Origin: Phycisphaerae bacterium
GTDB taxonomy: Bacteria > Planctomycetota > Phycisphaerae > UBA1845 > UTPLA1
DNA length: 64,000 bases
Assembly: GCA_019636475.1 (NCBI GenBank)
Contig: JAHBXN010000001.1
Location: forward strand, 496,001-560,000
Direction of reading: 5' to 3'
A program made the position numbers and the translations under genes. Numbering within the stretch: the stretch's first letter is position 1; each line of letters begins with the position of its first letter. The notes under the pieces are model-generated. The model was not told the origin of the DNA. It was given only the letters and a program-made list of their open reading frames with translations, and ran no database searches. Below are positions 46,868 to 57,400 of this stretch, in pieces.

Positions 46868-49165
46868 CTATTCGCATACATGGTCGACCAGTAAGCGTGC
46901 GGTGAATTCGGCAATATCATCCAGTGAGAGGCTGCCGTCGGCGACCATGTCCGCACACCCGCACCCCTCGGCGATCGATTCGCCGATCATGCAATCGACG
47001 AACGCCTGTATATCCTGGCCATCGCGAACGTGGTCTCCCGTCAGATCCCCCGGACAGGAAGTGCAGTTGCCCGGTACCTGGCATTCGTCCGGAATCCCAT
47101 TCTCATCCAAGTCCAGACTTGAGCCGCAACGCACATCGCATTCGTCGAGTATACCGTTTTCATTGCAGTCACTCTCCGAAGTAGATCGATTATGAAACAC
47201 GACGCATGTTGCGGCAGTCAGATTCGCGACGGCAAAATCGCTGCGGCCGTCGTCATTAAAGTCTCCGATGGCCAGACCGTGACACCCTGAATTTTGGCCA
47301 AAATCCCATGCATATGCCGGCATGAAGCCGCCGTTGCCCTCATTTTTATATGCTGTCACAGTGTTGGACCCGTAGTTAGCGATCACAACATCAACCCAGC
47401 CATCGGCGTTCAAGTCGAGCGCGCGAATTCGCCTTGGTGCGCTGCCGGTCAACATCGTTGTGAGAGCCGTAAACTGGCCGGATCCGTTATTCCGAAGCAG
47501 TGTGGCTGAGCCGGATGACGCATTGACCACGCCGATATCAATCGCTCCGTCGTTATTCCAATCGGCGAGCGTCACGTCGTATGGGAACATTCCGACTGAA
47601 TAAACCTCGGGCGATGTGGAGAATTGACCACCGATGTTCCGTACGATGGACACTGAGCCGACGATATTCGCATCACCGTTGCCAGAGATGATATCGAGGT
47701 CGCCATCGCCGTCGACATCCGCCAAAGCGACACTGCGCGGACGCACACCATTACCCGAACCATTCAGCACGGTGACCGCTTCTGCGCTACCAAACACCAG
47801 ATTACCCATGTTGCGATGAACGCACACAGATGGGCTATTCGCCTCGGCCCGGCCGACGAGAAGGTCGATAAAGCCATCGCCGTCGATGTCACCCGCAGCA
47901 ACACCGAACGGCTGGTTCCCAGTCACGAACGGTGCAACTGGGACGAACTGCCCACCGCCCTGGTTCCGCAAAAGCGTGATTGAGTTTGCGGTAAAACAAG
48001 TAACGGCCATGTCAGGAAGGCCGTCATTATCGAGGTCGGCAATGCAGACCGCGCGCGGCCCGTTGCTGACCGTGATGGGTGCCGCCATTGTGAAGGTCCC
48101 GTCGCCGTTATTCAAGAATAACGAGATCGTGCTATCGGAGGAATTCACGACAGCGAGATCGATGTCGCCATCCATATCCAGATCCCCTTCAGCAACGAAC
48201 CCAGGTCCGCCACCTGTCTGCATCGACGCCACAATGCTGAAGTCGATCGACTCGATGAGATCGGTTGTGTCCGGCACACCGTTTCCGTTGCAGTCATCCG
48301 AGAGCACGACCACCTGAGTCGCGTCAGCCGCGCTCACATTGGCGCCGCCCAACGGTAGTTCATTCAGGACTGCACTGGCATTAACGAATACAATGAAGTA
48401 GTAAACACCGGTCTCGCAGGCCGGCGCAGGAACAGACGCCGACGATTGATATGTCTCATTCGGAGGCAGCGAATTCGTATGCGCGATTTCCGCCACGAAG
48501 AGGTCTCCGGGATCAAATATCGTATCTTCGGAGAGGTAGACATGGTCAACCCATGTACCCGATGCGACGCCGGGGCCGATGTTTCGCACGGTCCAGCTCA
48601 CATCGGCATTCTCGCCATAAATCACAAACTCCGATGCAGTCACGCTCTCCAGCGATAGATCCGGCAAGGCCGCGTAGATGCTGACTTCCCGGGAGACGGC
48701 GTCACGCGATTCCCGATCGTCTGCCGACTCTTGATAGACACTCACTTCACAAGAGGTCGCATTCGATAAGTTCATATCGACGATCGAAACGACATAAACA
48801 CTAACTTCGCGTGATACGGCATTCGTGGCGGGCGCTTCAGGAACCGCGCCAACCAGGACGGAGACTTCGCGCGACACTGCATCCGTGTCAACGGTTTCGA
48901 GGGAAGATTGGAGATAGACGCTGACTTCCCGTGAAACGGCGTCCATCGGCAGTTCAGTGCCGATAGAGTCATTCAGCACAGAAATCTCCAGGGAAACCGC
49001 GTCCCCCGTATCCGCCAATAAGTCCGCCAGAAACAAATTCGACAATCCCAATATCGCGACCATCGCCGCGCGTCGCAACCCGGTTGACGATCGCAAGCCG
49101 CCACTCAGGAACGAGTGCCGATGACGTTCGGATTGCTTCGATTGTTTTGAAAGTCGGAATGTCAT
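46868..49165 (-). CDS. Exported protein: six 20-residue repeats, CARDB, FG-GAP/VCBS repeats, dockerin-like end
   Basis: Secreted protein of 765 residues. After a hydrophobic signal (about 33-50) come six copies of a unit with DAVSREVSVY as core, exactly 20 residues apart (cores at 55, 75, 95, 115, 135 and 155). A CARDB-type domain follows (about 168-285). Then come about seven FG-GAP/VCBS propeller repeats (about 300-650), each with a calcium loop such as GDLDMDGDIDLAV and ADVDGDGDLDII, then DCNENGILDEC and DENGIPDEC stretches. The final dockerin-like part is GDLTGDHVRDGQDIQAFVDC. It is an extracellular or surface adhesin or structural protein by composition; no catalytic motif is seen. Confidence 0.85.
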   Translation of the reverse strand: MTFRLSKQSKQSERHRHSFLSGGLRSSTGLRRAAMVAILGLSNLFLADLLADTGDAVSLEISVLNDSIGTELPMDAVSREVSVYLQSSLETVDTDAVSREVSVLVGAVPEAPATNAVSREVSVYVVSIVDMNLSNATSCEVSVYQESADDRESRDAVSREVSIYAALPDLSLESVTASEFVIYGENADVSWTVRNIGPGVASGTWVDHVYLSEDTIFDPGDLFVAEIAHTNSLPPNETYQSSASVPAPACETGVYYFIVFVNASAVLNELPLGGANVSAADATQVVVLSDDCNGNGVPDTTDLIESIDFSIVASMQTGGGPGFVAEGDLDMDGDIDLAVVNSSDSTISLFLNNGDGTFTMAAPITVSNGPRAVCIADLDNDGLPDMAVTCFTANSITLLRNQGGGQFVPVAPFVTGNQPFGVAAGDIDGDGFIDLLVGRAEANSPSVCVHRNMGNLVFGSAEAVTVLNGSGNGVRPRSVALADVDGDGDLDIISGNGDANIVGSVSIVRNIGGQFSTSPEVYSVGMFPYDVTLADWNNDGAIDIGVVNASSGSATLLRNNGSGQFTALTTMLTGSAPRRIRALDLNADGWVDVVIANYGSNTVTAYKNEGNGGFMPAYAWDFGQNSGCHGLAIGDFNDDGRSDFAVANLTAATCVVFHNRSTSESDCNENGILDECDVRCGSSLDLDENGIPDECQVPGNCTSCPGDLTGDHVRDGQDIQAFVDCMIGESIAEGCGCADMVADGSLSLDDIAEFTARLLVDHVCE
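48646..49003 (-). repeat. Six in-frame 60-bp repeats (DAVSREVSVY units)
   Basis: The coding repeat lies within the exported protein above; the period is exactly 60 bp (20 codons). The first copy reads DAVSLEISVL and the fifth NATSCEVSVY; the others keep xAVSREVS. The residues between the cores vary freely. Confidence 0.85.
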
Positions 49166-49300
49166 TGACTTGTCCTGATTCAGGGAAATCCTGAGTCGCA
49201 GCCGGACAGAAGACTCTCACTCGTCAATCGGGCGTCAGTGTGCATCAGCAGTGGCGCGTAATTCCGCGAGACGCAATTGATTGCAATCAATCACAAACGG

Positions 49301-50602
49301 TCACGACGGTTGCCTGCCGTGCGCCTGGACCACTGAGAAGCCGTCGGCGAAGGTGATCCGCGCTTCCCATGTGGATTCCTCAAAATTGCCGCTCACATAT
49401 TCCGCCTCGACTGTGAAGTCCTGGCCCATTTTCGGAATGACGCGAACGTCGAGCGTCCATGCGACTGGTGGAAGTGGAATATTCTTGCACTTGATCTGAA
49501 CGACGACCTCTCCTGCTTCCGCCAGTGGAACGTCGTAATTCGGATAATCAAGACTCGCGTGGGGATCGGCTGGGACTACGGCACTTCCGATTGAAATGAT
49601 CTCGACGATCGGCGTCTCCGCGGGCGGCCACACGATCACAGGTTGCGCAGGTACACCGAAACTTGCGTCTGGAACATAGTCGGATACGGCTGTGCTGGTT
49701 GATTCAAGTCGAATGCGACCGGCGCCGCCGGCACCAGCACCGAAGAAACTACTCGGGCCACCGACTGCTCGAAGGCGACCCGAACCAATAATCTGATCGG
49801 CTATGAGCTTAATGGCGCCACCGCTTCCACCTGATGAAGAGGAATCTCCACCCCCTACGCCATTTGCTTCAATGCCACCGCTGGAATTGATTCTCAAAAT
49901 GCCTTGGCAGGCGATTAAGATAGCGCCACCACCACCGCCTCCACATCCACCGATCGCCGAACTGCCGGTGGGCAGATACAATGCGCCGCTACCCCCAGAT
50001 CCACCAAGCAACTGTGTAATGCTGGCATTTCCATAAGTCGGCCCAGCACTCGATACTCCTGAACCAGACGATCCTGGCGTCGCATGGCTGCCACCGTACG
50101 GGCCTTGCCCATTCGCCAGGTTCCGTGTGCCGCCCGGCCCCAACCCTCCGGATTGCAGTTGTCCCAGGCCATGATTTCCTCGGCCTCCTCGGAATCCGCC
50201 CGGCCCAGGTTCACCAAATTGACCGTCAGCGCCGCCCATCTGCGTCGCGTTCACACTAAGAAGCCCGGAAATTGTGACATCGCCGGAAACAAGCCACACG
50301 ACAGGCGCACGTGACGGGTGATTCTTGAATGTCAGCGTCCGGCTCGCGTTAATATTCACGCTCGAGTACCGAAACACCACCGCCCTTTTCTCAGGAATGT
50401 ACACGCCCTTGCCGGGGCTGGGGTTCATGCCGGCTTCAAACTCGGCGAGCGAGATCGTCTCAGCTTCAGACAGATCACGCACCAAATTGGCGGTCACATT
50501 CAGATCCCCATCCGAGCCGTTTGCCCACTGAACCTCGATATCAGCCCGCGCTGCCACGGGAAATCCAACCATCAGGATCAATCCGACGATTCGCAATTTC
50601 AT
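49301..50602 (-). CDS. Exported Gly/Ser-rich protein
   Basis: Protein of 433 residues with a clear signal peptide (MKLRIVGLILMVGFPVAARA). Residues about 85-300 are Gly-rich and repetitive, with beta-helix-like phrasing (VWLVSGDVTISGLLSVNA, GGAILIACQGILRINSSGG, GGAIKLIADQIIGSGRLRAVGG). This resembles planctomycete and myxobacterial surface proteins of a right-handed beta-helix or glycine-rich type. The C-terminal 110 residues form a separate beta-rich domain. No catalytic motif or sorting signal is seen. It sits between a PEP-CTERM protein gene and the CARDB/FG-GAP gene on the same strand. Confidence 0.75.
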   Translation of the reverse strand: MKLRIVGLILMVGFPVAARADIEVQWANGSDGDLNVTANLVRDLSEAETISLAEFEAGMNPSPGKGVYIPEKRAVVFRYSSVNINASRTLTFKNHPSRAPVVWLVSGDVTISGLLSVNATQMGGADGQFGEPGPGGFRGGRGNHGLGQLQSGGLGPGGTRNLANGQGPYGGSHATPGSSGSGVSSAGPTYGNASITQLLGGSGGSGALYLPTGSSAIGGCGGGGGGAILIACQGILRINSSGGIEANGVGGGDSSSSGGSGGAIKLIADQIIGSGRLRAVGGPSSFFGAGAGGAGRIRLESTSTAVSDYVPDASFGVPAQPVIVWPPAETPIVEIISIGSAVVPADPHASLDYPNYDVPLAEAGEVVVQIKCKNIPLPPVAWTLDVRVIPKMGQDFTVEAEYVSGNFEESTWEARITFADGFSVVQAHGRQPS

Positions 50603-50829
50603 TTTAATCTCCTTAACTCGGACAAATGCCTTGCATGTGTGCCTGTCATTTGAGTCTTGAATGTCCTTGATGTGATGCGCAGATCACCGGGTCCCGCATC
50701 CCCCTTTTTTCCTTCCGTGCAAGCGATTGCCTAATCCTCGAAATCCCGCAAACGCGACGGGCCGCGCGCGGATCCCCCTGACAGGAGCGGGGATCGCTCG
50801 GGATTCCGTCGAGATAGAAAGCCTCGATC

Positions 50830-51465
50830 TTAATTGCGCAAGTCTCGCCTCGGTCGGCCAAGCAAAATCCAGAAAAGACAGATCGGCGTCAGCACCGCGG
50901 GCTCCGGCACAATAAACACAGTCGCCGGAACGAATTCCTGCGGAAACACCGAAGCGAAATCCATCGTCGCGGCCACGTTTCCACGATCGCCCTCACTCGG
51001 AGTAATTGTCAGGAACTGTCCGATCTGCGCCGTCGCCGGAATCGTCAAATCAAAATCAAAAAGCCGAACAACGTCCCCCACGACAGAACCGGGGTTCGGG
51101 GGAATCAGGTCGGTCGTGATTCCGGACGTGCCGACATAATGGTTGCCCTGCGCCAGACCTGCTGATGACAACACGAGATTATTAAAAACGACCGCATTCA
51201 AATCCACATTTGAAATCGCGGTCGCGGACAAATTCAGGCTGCCCGACAACTCTAGATCAATCGCAAACGCCACGTGCCCTGCACCGACAAGGTTATCGCC
51301 CTGCTGCGTCCGGGCCAATACGCGTAATTGAACGACCGCGCCCGGCACGGCCGTCGGCGATTGTCCGCCAAACAGGGCCGAAACTTCATAATCTGCCGCA
51401 TTCACCGAATTGATCGCCGACAACAAGCCGACAAGAATTCCCGTGATGATCACATCATGTTTCAT
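50830..51465 (-). CDS. PEP-CTERM-anchored exported protein
   Basis: Protein of 211 residues. A signal peptide (MKHDVIITGILVGLLSAINS) is followed by a beta-sandwich-like body with cohesin-like phrasing (PGAVVQLRVLARTQ, FAIDLELSG). The C-terminus is VPEPAVLTPICLFWILLGRPRR. The VPEP motif, hydrophobic segment and basic end form a PEP-CTERM sorting signal processed by exosortase in species that make exopolysaccharide. The start of this gene is 29 nt downstream of the stop of the giant CARDB gene, so they are probably co-expressed. The role is likely structural at the cell surface. Confidence 0.82.
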   Translation of the reverse strand: MKHDVIITGILVGLLSAINSVNAADYEVSALFGGQSPTAVPGAVVQLRVLARTQQGDNLVGAGHVAFAIDLELSGSLNLSATAISNVDLNAVVFNNLVLSSAGLAQGNHYVGTSGITTDLIPPNPGSVVGDVVRLFDFDLTIPATAQIGQFLTITPSEGDRGNVAATMDFASVFPQEFVPATVFIVPEPAVLTPICLFWILLGRPRRDLRN

Positions 51466-51494
51466 GTTTTCCGCTCCGCATTTCAGGCTTAAAG

Positions 51495-54400
51495 CTACTG
51501 CAACAAATCAACGAAATACTGAATGTCTAATCCATCGAATCTTCCGTCTCCGTTGACATCACCGACGCAACTACCCTGTACCGATGGATTCAGCAATTCG
51601 CTGACAAACATCTGAATATCCGAAAGACCCACCGCTCCACTGCCGTCAAAATCGCCTGTCCCGGGACCACTGCACGGAAGCGCGCTACTGACCAGAGCGA
51701 AATCACTGAAATTCACGCGGCTATCCCCATTCAAATCGGCCGACGCGACGAAGCCCGCCTGACCGTACTGGGTCCCCAACGCGCCTGTCACAATATCGAC
51801 ATCCGCCTGAGTAACGACCCCGTCGCCGTTGACGTCGCCGCTGATGCGCGTCTGCGCATTCGCAACAGAACTGAGTGGACTGTCTCCGGGAAAGGCATTC
51901 CTTGCCATGATCCGGAAGCCGTAGACCGTTTCGTATTGAAGCGCCCGAATCGTAACTAGGTTGGGCCATGCGGCTGCGGGCTGCCAGAACGGCGTCGCCT
52001 GTAGTCTCCCGTCCGTGCCCAGGTATCGTCCCGAATTGTTCTCAATAACAGCATATTCCGTCTCAGCAGGGTTCTGCGGCACAGTCTGGTTTAGTCCGAG
52101 CCCGAGATTGACGGTCGCTGCCGTCCGTAACAACACTTCGGGAGGATTCGGCTCGCGCAATGGGATGTATGTCTCTGCGTCTGCCGCGACCGGTGCGAGT
52201 TCGAGGTTGCCCACACGGTCCTTCGCAACTGAAAAGAACCAGTATCGGCGCCCCGGCTGCCCTTCGAATGTCTGCGCCTGCTCCAATGTATCAATCAGTG
52301 ACGGAATCGCCGCCGCAACACTCGGCTGGAAAGTTGTCAGCGGCGACGCGCTCGATTGCACCATGACGGAGAAGCCTGCCAGTCCGCTACCGCCGGGCGG
52401 ATCGACGCCGGTCCACGTTAACGGGAGCTGAGGGTTCGGGCTTTGCGGTGGCAATGGCGTGACGGAGCTGGCTGGTCGATCCGCATCAAGCGTGTTCATC
52501 ACCGTGTTCGTCACAAAAATCGCCTGGGAATCAAATGCGATTTCGCTCTCGTTGGGGATCGGCGCGCCGGTACCTGCGGAAGGTGACGGCGCTGCAAGCA
52601 ATTCAACGTAACCCGTGCCTCTTCCAGAGCCATCTTCCGGTGGTAGAATTCCTCGATTTGGATCCGCCGGCGGAAGGCCCGTGTTCGGATCAATGCTCTG
52701 CAAGATCCAATAAGCTTCGCGACGCACTGAGTCGACACCGGCAATTACGTTGAGAATGATCCCCTTCGACTCTGTAAGATCGTAGCTTCGGGAATAAGCA
52801 AACCGGTCCCTTAAATCTGTAATTGTGACATCGCCGATTCGAATATCGCCGAACCGGACACTTCCAAGATTATGGGCTGCGCTAAGCTTGTCCGTAATCC
52901 GGACCGTGCCTGCATGGGCACTGGCGCTGCTTAGATTCTCGAAATGAATAGTGTACTGCAGCGGTCTGGCAGCAACCATCCGCTGCGTACCGCCCGTACC
53001 GGATGGACCTGACTTCTCGTTCGGATCAATCGCGCCTCGCGCTGAACCGCACGCGCTGCTGTTGACCGCGAAATAGGCGCCAATCACGTCAAGAAACGAG
53101 CACGAGCGCCAAGCGAGTTGATCCCCCTCGCAATCTGAACACTGTGGATTGCAGTGGTTGCGATAGCATTTCAACAAGCCAGATCCATACTGGAGTATCT
53201 TCTTGGTGACGCAACGACGCACGCCCGCTCCAGCAAACGTACAATCCGACAGACCGTTTGTCAGTGGCCCGATTAGTGCGAGTCCTGCACAGTTAGCAAA
53301 TCCATCGCACCCGAATGAAGCTGACGATGTCGGTGGGCCGTCGATGAATCCGGTCTCGACAAACGACTCCGTAAAGTACGCCTTCCAGGCTGCCTGGTCG
53401 TTTACCAGCGATTGCAATTCTGCAGGCAGATCTGCAAAATTGGAGTTGAGCAGATATTGTCTAATTGTCTCGATGCGTCCGGCGAGGCCGGACGCAAACT
53501 CCTCATATGTGCCGGGATGCACGCTGAGTTCAAAATTAAATGGCCCTTCCACAAACTCCGTCACAACTGCGGAAAAACTGACTGCTTCGCTTGGGCCGAG
53601 GTCACGAATGTAGAATGTATCATACGTATGCCCTCCGAAGAAACTTGCCGTAGGTGACTGAATGGCCCACGCGTCTTCCGAAAAATCCGACACGCGCGGA
53701 AGTGAATCCTCCGGTCGACTCCATCCGATCACCGCATTCCCACTAAAATCTGCCAGTATCGTCACATAGGGGACATCGACATTGCTCGAATTTTGAATCA
53801 CACCATTCGCGATAAATGCCGTCCCCGCCCGAGGATCCAATTCCCCGTTTCCGGTGATGGATGTCGCCAGTTCACTCGCGGGCTCGATGGTGACTGCGCC
53901 TGGCAACGTGACAACCTGCCCGCCTGCTTCAATGAGGGCGACGTCATAAAGTCCAAGCGGAGCGTTCGACAAATCAAAACGCGCTCGAAGGTTCTGTCCG
54001 TCGACGACCCGAACATACTCCGGCGCAATAACCAACCCGCCGGATGCTCGAAGCTCCACGGCGACATCGCTCCCCAGTCTCGATCCCCCGATTCGTAACG
54101 TCACACGATCACCATTCCCGACGACCGGAGGCATTACCGAAGTAATGCCGAATGGAACAATCGTCGCAAGAATGGTCGCATTGACACCTGACGGGGACGA
54201 GGTTCCTGCCGTCGCGCGGGCGAGTATGTAGTACGCCGCCGCTTCCGTCGTCGGAATAAACAAGGTCTGGTTTGCCTCGTTCGGACGGTCAGATAGCAGA
54301 TCGAATTGTCCGACGCTCGGCACTTCACCCTTTCGCACATACAACTGGGTCCATGCGTCCGCACTGTCGTGATCCAGAGTGATCTTGACGGTCTCACCTG

Positions 54401-57400
54401 CGTTCGGAACCGCCAGAGCCAAGTACTGACTCCCCCCAGCCGGCAGAGGCAGATTCAACGGCTGCCCCAGTTCGATCGAACGCACGCCTACATGAATTTT
54501 CTCAGTGGAATGTCCAATGTTGTTATTAATATCCGTTTCCGGAATCTGGTTCAGAATGTCGGCCCGGACAATAACGTGATAGTCACCAGGAGCGACTGCT
54601 GGAAGAGCAATCCACTTCGAGAACGTCGCGGTCTCATGCCCACCAGGGATGTTGGTAAAAGGGTTCTGGACCCGCTCGACCAGCATGTCGTTAACATCCC
54701 ATGATACGTCGTCGGAGAGATAGATCGAGTCACTCCATACCCCGGTTACCGACACGTCGCCGGCATTCTCAACTGACCACGCGAATTCGACCTCCTCGCC
54801 AATCAACCCTCCCTCCGGCGTAGAGACACTGCTGACGATCAGATCGCCAGGTGACGGCAGGACGATATGGGTTATTTCATTTGTGTGCCTGTCGTTGTCG
54901 ACCTCCAATGACTCGCCGACCTGGTTGTAAGCGTCAGCCCGGACGATGACGAAATACGGTCCAGATAGTCCGGGGGGAATGACGAAACTTGCGTCGACCG
55001 GACGCGACTCACCGGCCCCTAGTGGATCCGAATGAGTGTATGTCCCGAGTAATCGATCCAGCTGCGGATCAAGAATCAGATCGAGTGACAAGTAGACGGC
55101 ATCTCGCCAGGACACCGCGCACGTCGGCCCCGCCCCCCCATTCACTGTCGTCCAGGATACGCCGACACTTTGCCCTGCAACGATCGAAGTTGGAGCGGAT
55201 ACTTCCTGCACTCGGAGGTTTGGCGCTTGTAGCGACTGAATCAGTATAACATCCTCAGATGCCATTGAATTGTCACTCTCTCGGCCGTTCTCATCGATAT
55301 GCCCGGCAGAATCAGTCCGAACGATGACGTAGTAGGACCCACTCACAGCACACGAGATCGAGAACTGCTGCGAAATCTCGCGTTCGTCACCATCGTTGAG
55401 CACACCTGAATGAACGAACTCACCCAGCAACAGATCGTCCGGCGTGAGTGCGGAATTCACTGAAAGATAAATCGAGTCCCGCCACAAACCCGAAGGCGTC
55501 GGCAGTTCGCCACCGTTTTGAACAATCCAGGTCACGTCCATTGATCCGCCGGACTCCAGCATCTGGGTCGCCAAAACCGATGTCACCGCCAAATTGGGCG
55601 CCGGCAGCGGTGGGCCGTCCACAAAGATTGGCACGTTGAGCAAATTATTGGATTCAGAAGACTCCAGAACCTCGTTGTTCACATCGCAGCCAAGGATCAG
55701 TCGGTACTCCCCTCCTGAGATGATTGGAATGTTCACCAGTTGCTGAACGACATACTCCTGACCCACTCCCAAGGCCTGAGTTCGCGGCACGGTTGCCAGA
55801 ACGATGTCACCACTATCCGGCCAATGATCGACCGAGAGGTATATTCGGTCGCGCCACGACGATACCGCGGTCGCCACATTGCCTGAATTTTGCACCCGGA
55901 ACTCGACGACAAACGCCGCGCCTGGTTCAGTCGATGGCGGACTACTCAATTGCGTCGCTTTGAGATCCGCAAGAAATATCGGATCCGGCGGATGAATCAC
56001 AAACGGCACGGTCGATGAAACATTGTTCGACTCGCCAGGCGATTGCTCATAGACGTGCGAGCCGTCGTCCGTCACAAACAGCAGATAATACAGACCACTC
56101 GCAGTCGATGGATGGATCTGCACTGTTCGCTGACCCACGTACGATGCACCCACCGCCAACGCACCGTTGTGGGTGACCATCGCAAGGCGAACGTCACCCC
56201 CGCCCAACGTCTGATCCGCTGACAGGTATACGGCGTCATACCAGAAGCTCACGGGTGTCGATGCGGTCCCCTCATTCGACACGGTCCATGTCATCGACAC
56301 TGATTGTCCGGCCACGGCCGAAGTCGGGAGTTCGTAGCCGACTGATCCTGCGGCGATCCGCAAGTCAGCCGATAGCAGCGTGACCAGGATGGGATCCGAT
56401 GCAAGAATGTTGTCATTCTCATCATTCCCTTCGCTGACCGTGTTATCCGCGTCTAGTTTCACGATCACATGATACTGACCGGCTTGCAGCGACACTGGCA
56501 TCGTGCTGTTCAGTGTCGCCGTCGGAGGCACAACATACTGCCCATTCTGGAAAAACGTGCTTCGATACACCGAACCAAGCAGAATATTCGTCCCGCCTTC
56601 CAAGGTCGGCGCCGTTGACAGATAGAGTTCATCCCGCCATCCGAGTCCGCTGACGGGAGGCGCGCCGGCATTCTCGGTCTCATATGTGACACTGATCGGA
56701 TGCGCAGGAAAGCCGACGGTAACAGGCTGCACGGATACGGGCCGAAGGTTCGGTGGTGGACTCAGCGTGACCGTCACCTGACTATTGCTGACAGCGATGT
56801 TGTTGTCCGCATAGCCGATCTCGGAGACGTTGTTATTCTTGTCGATCCGAATTTTCACAAAGAACAACCCGGACAACTCCTGAGGCAGCACTCTTGTGAT
56901 GCTCGCCATGGGGTCGCTCGATGTGGCGGCGAGCGGTGGCCCTGATCGGGTTCGCTGACCGAGAAGGATATCGCCGGCGTCAATCGATCGATTTGAATTC
57001 GTTGACAAATACACATCGTCCATCCACGTTCCGCTTGAAGTGGGGCCAGCGCCTTCATTGCTAGTCACCCAGTTGACCGTAAAGCTCGAGGCTGACGGCA
57101 CGACCTCCGGAGGAAAGTAAGAGACCAGATTGTCAGCCGCCACCAGGTCCGCCTGCGACTGGAGGGTGATTGAGAACTGATTTTCACTTCGACTCAGATT
57201 GTTCGTGTCGCTCAATTCAGAAACATTACCAGAAACGTTGTGGCAGCCTACACGATCCGCCACCACATACACATAAACTGTATTCGCCTGAATATGCGGC
57301 GGAATCGAGATTAGTGCCGACGACGTGTACTCGCCGTTGATCCCAAGATAGCTCTGATTACCCACCCGCGCCGCTAGATAGTAAAAAGGCTCGCCGCAAA

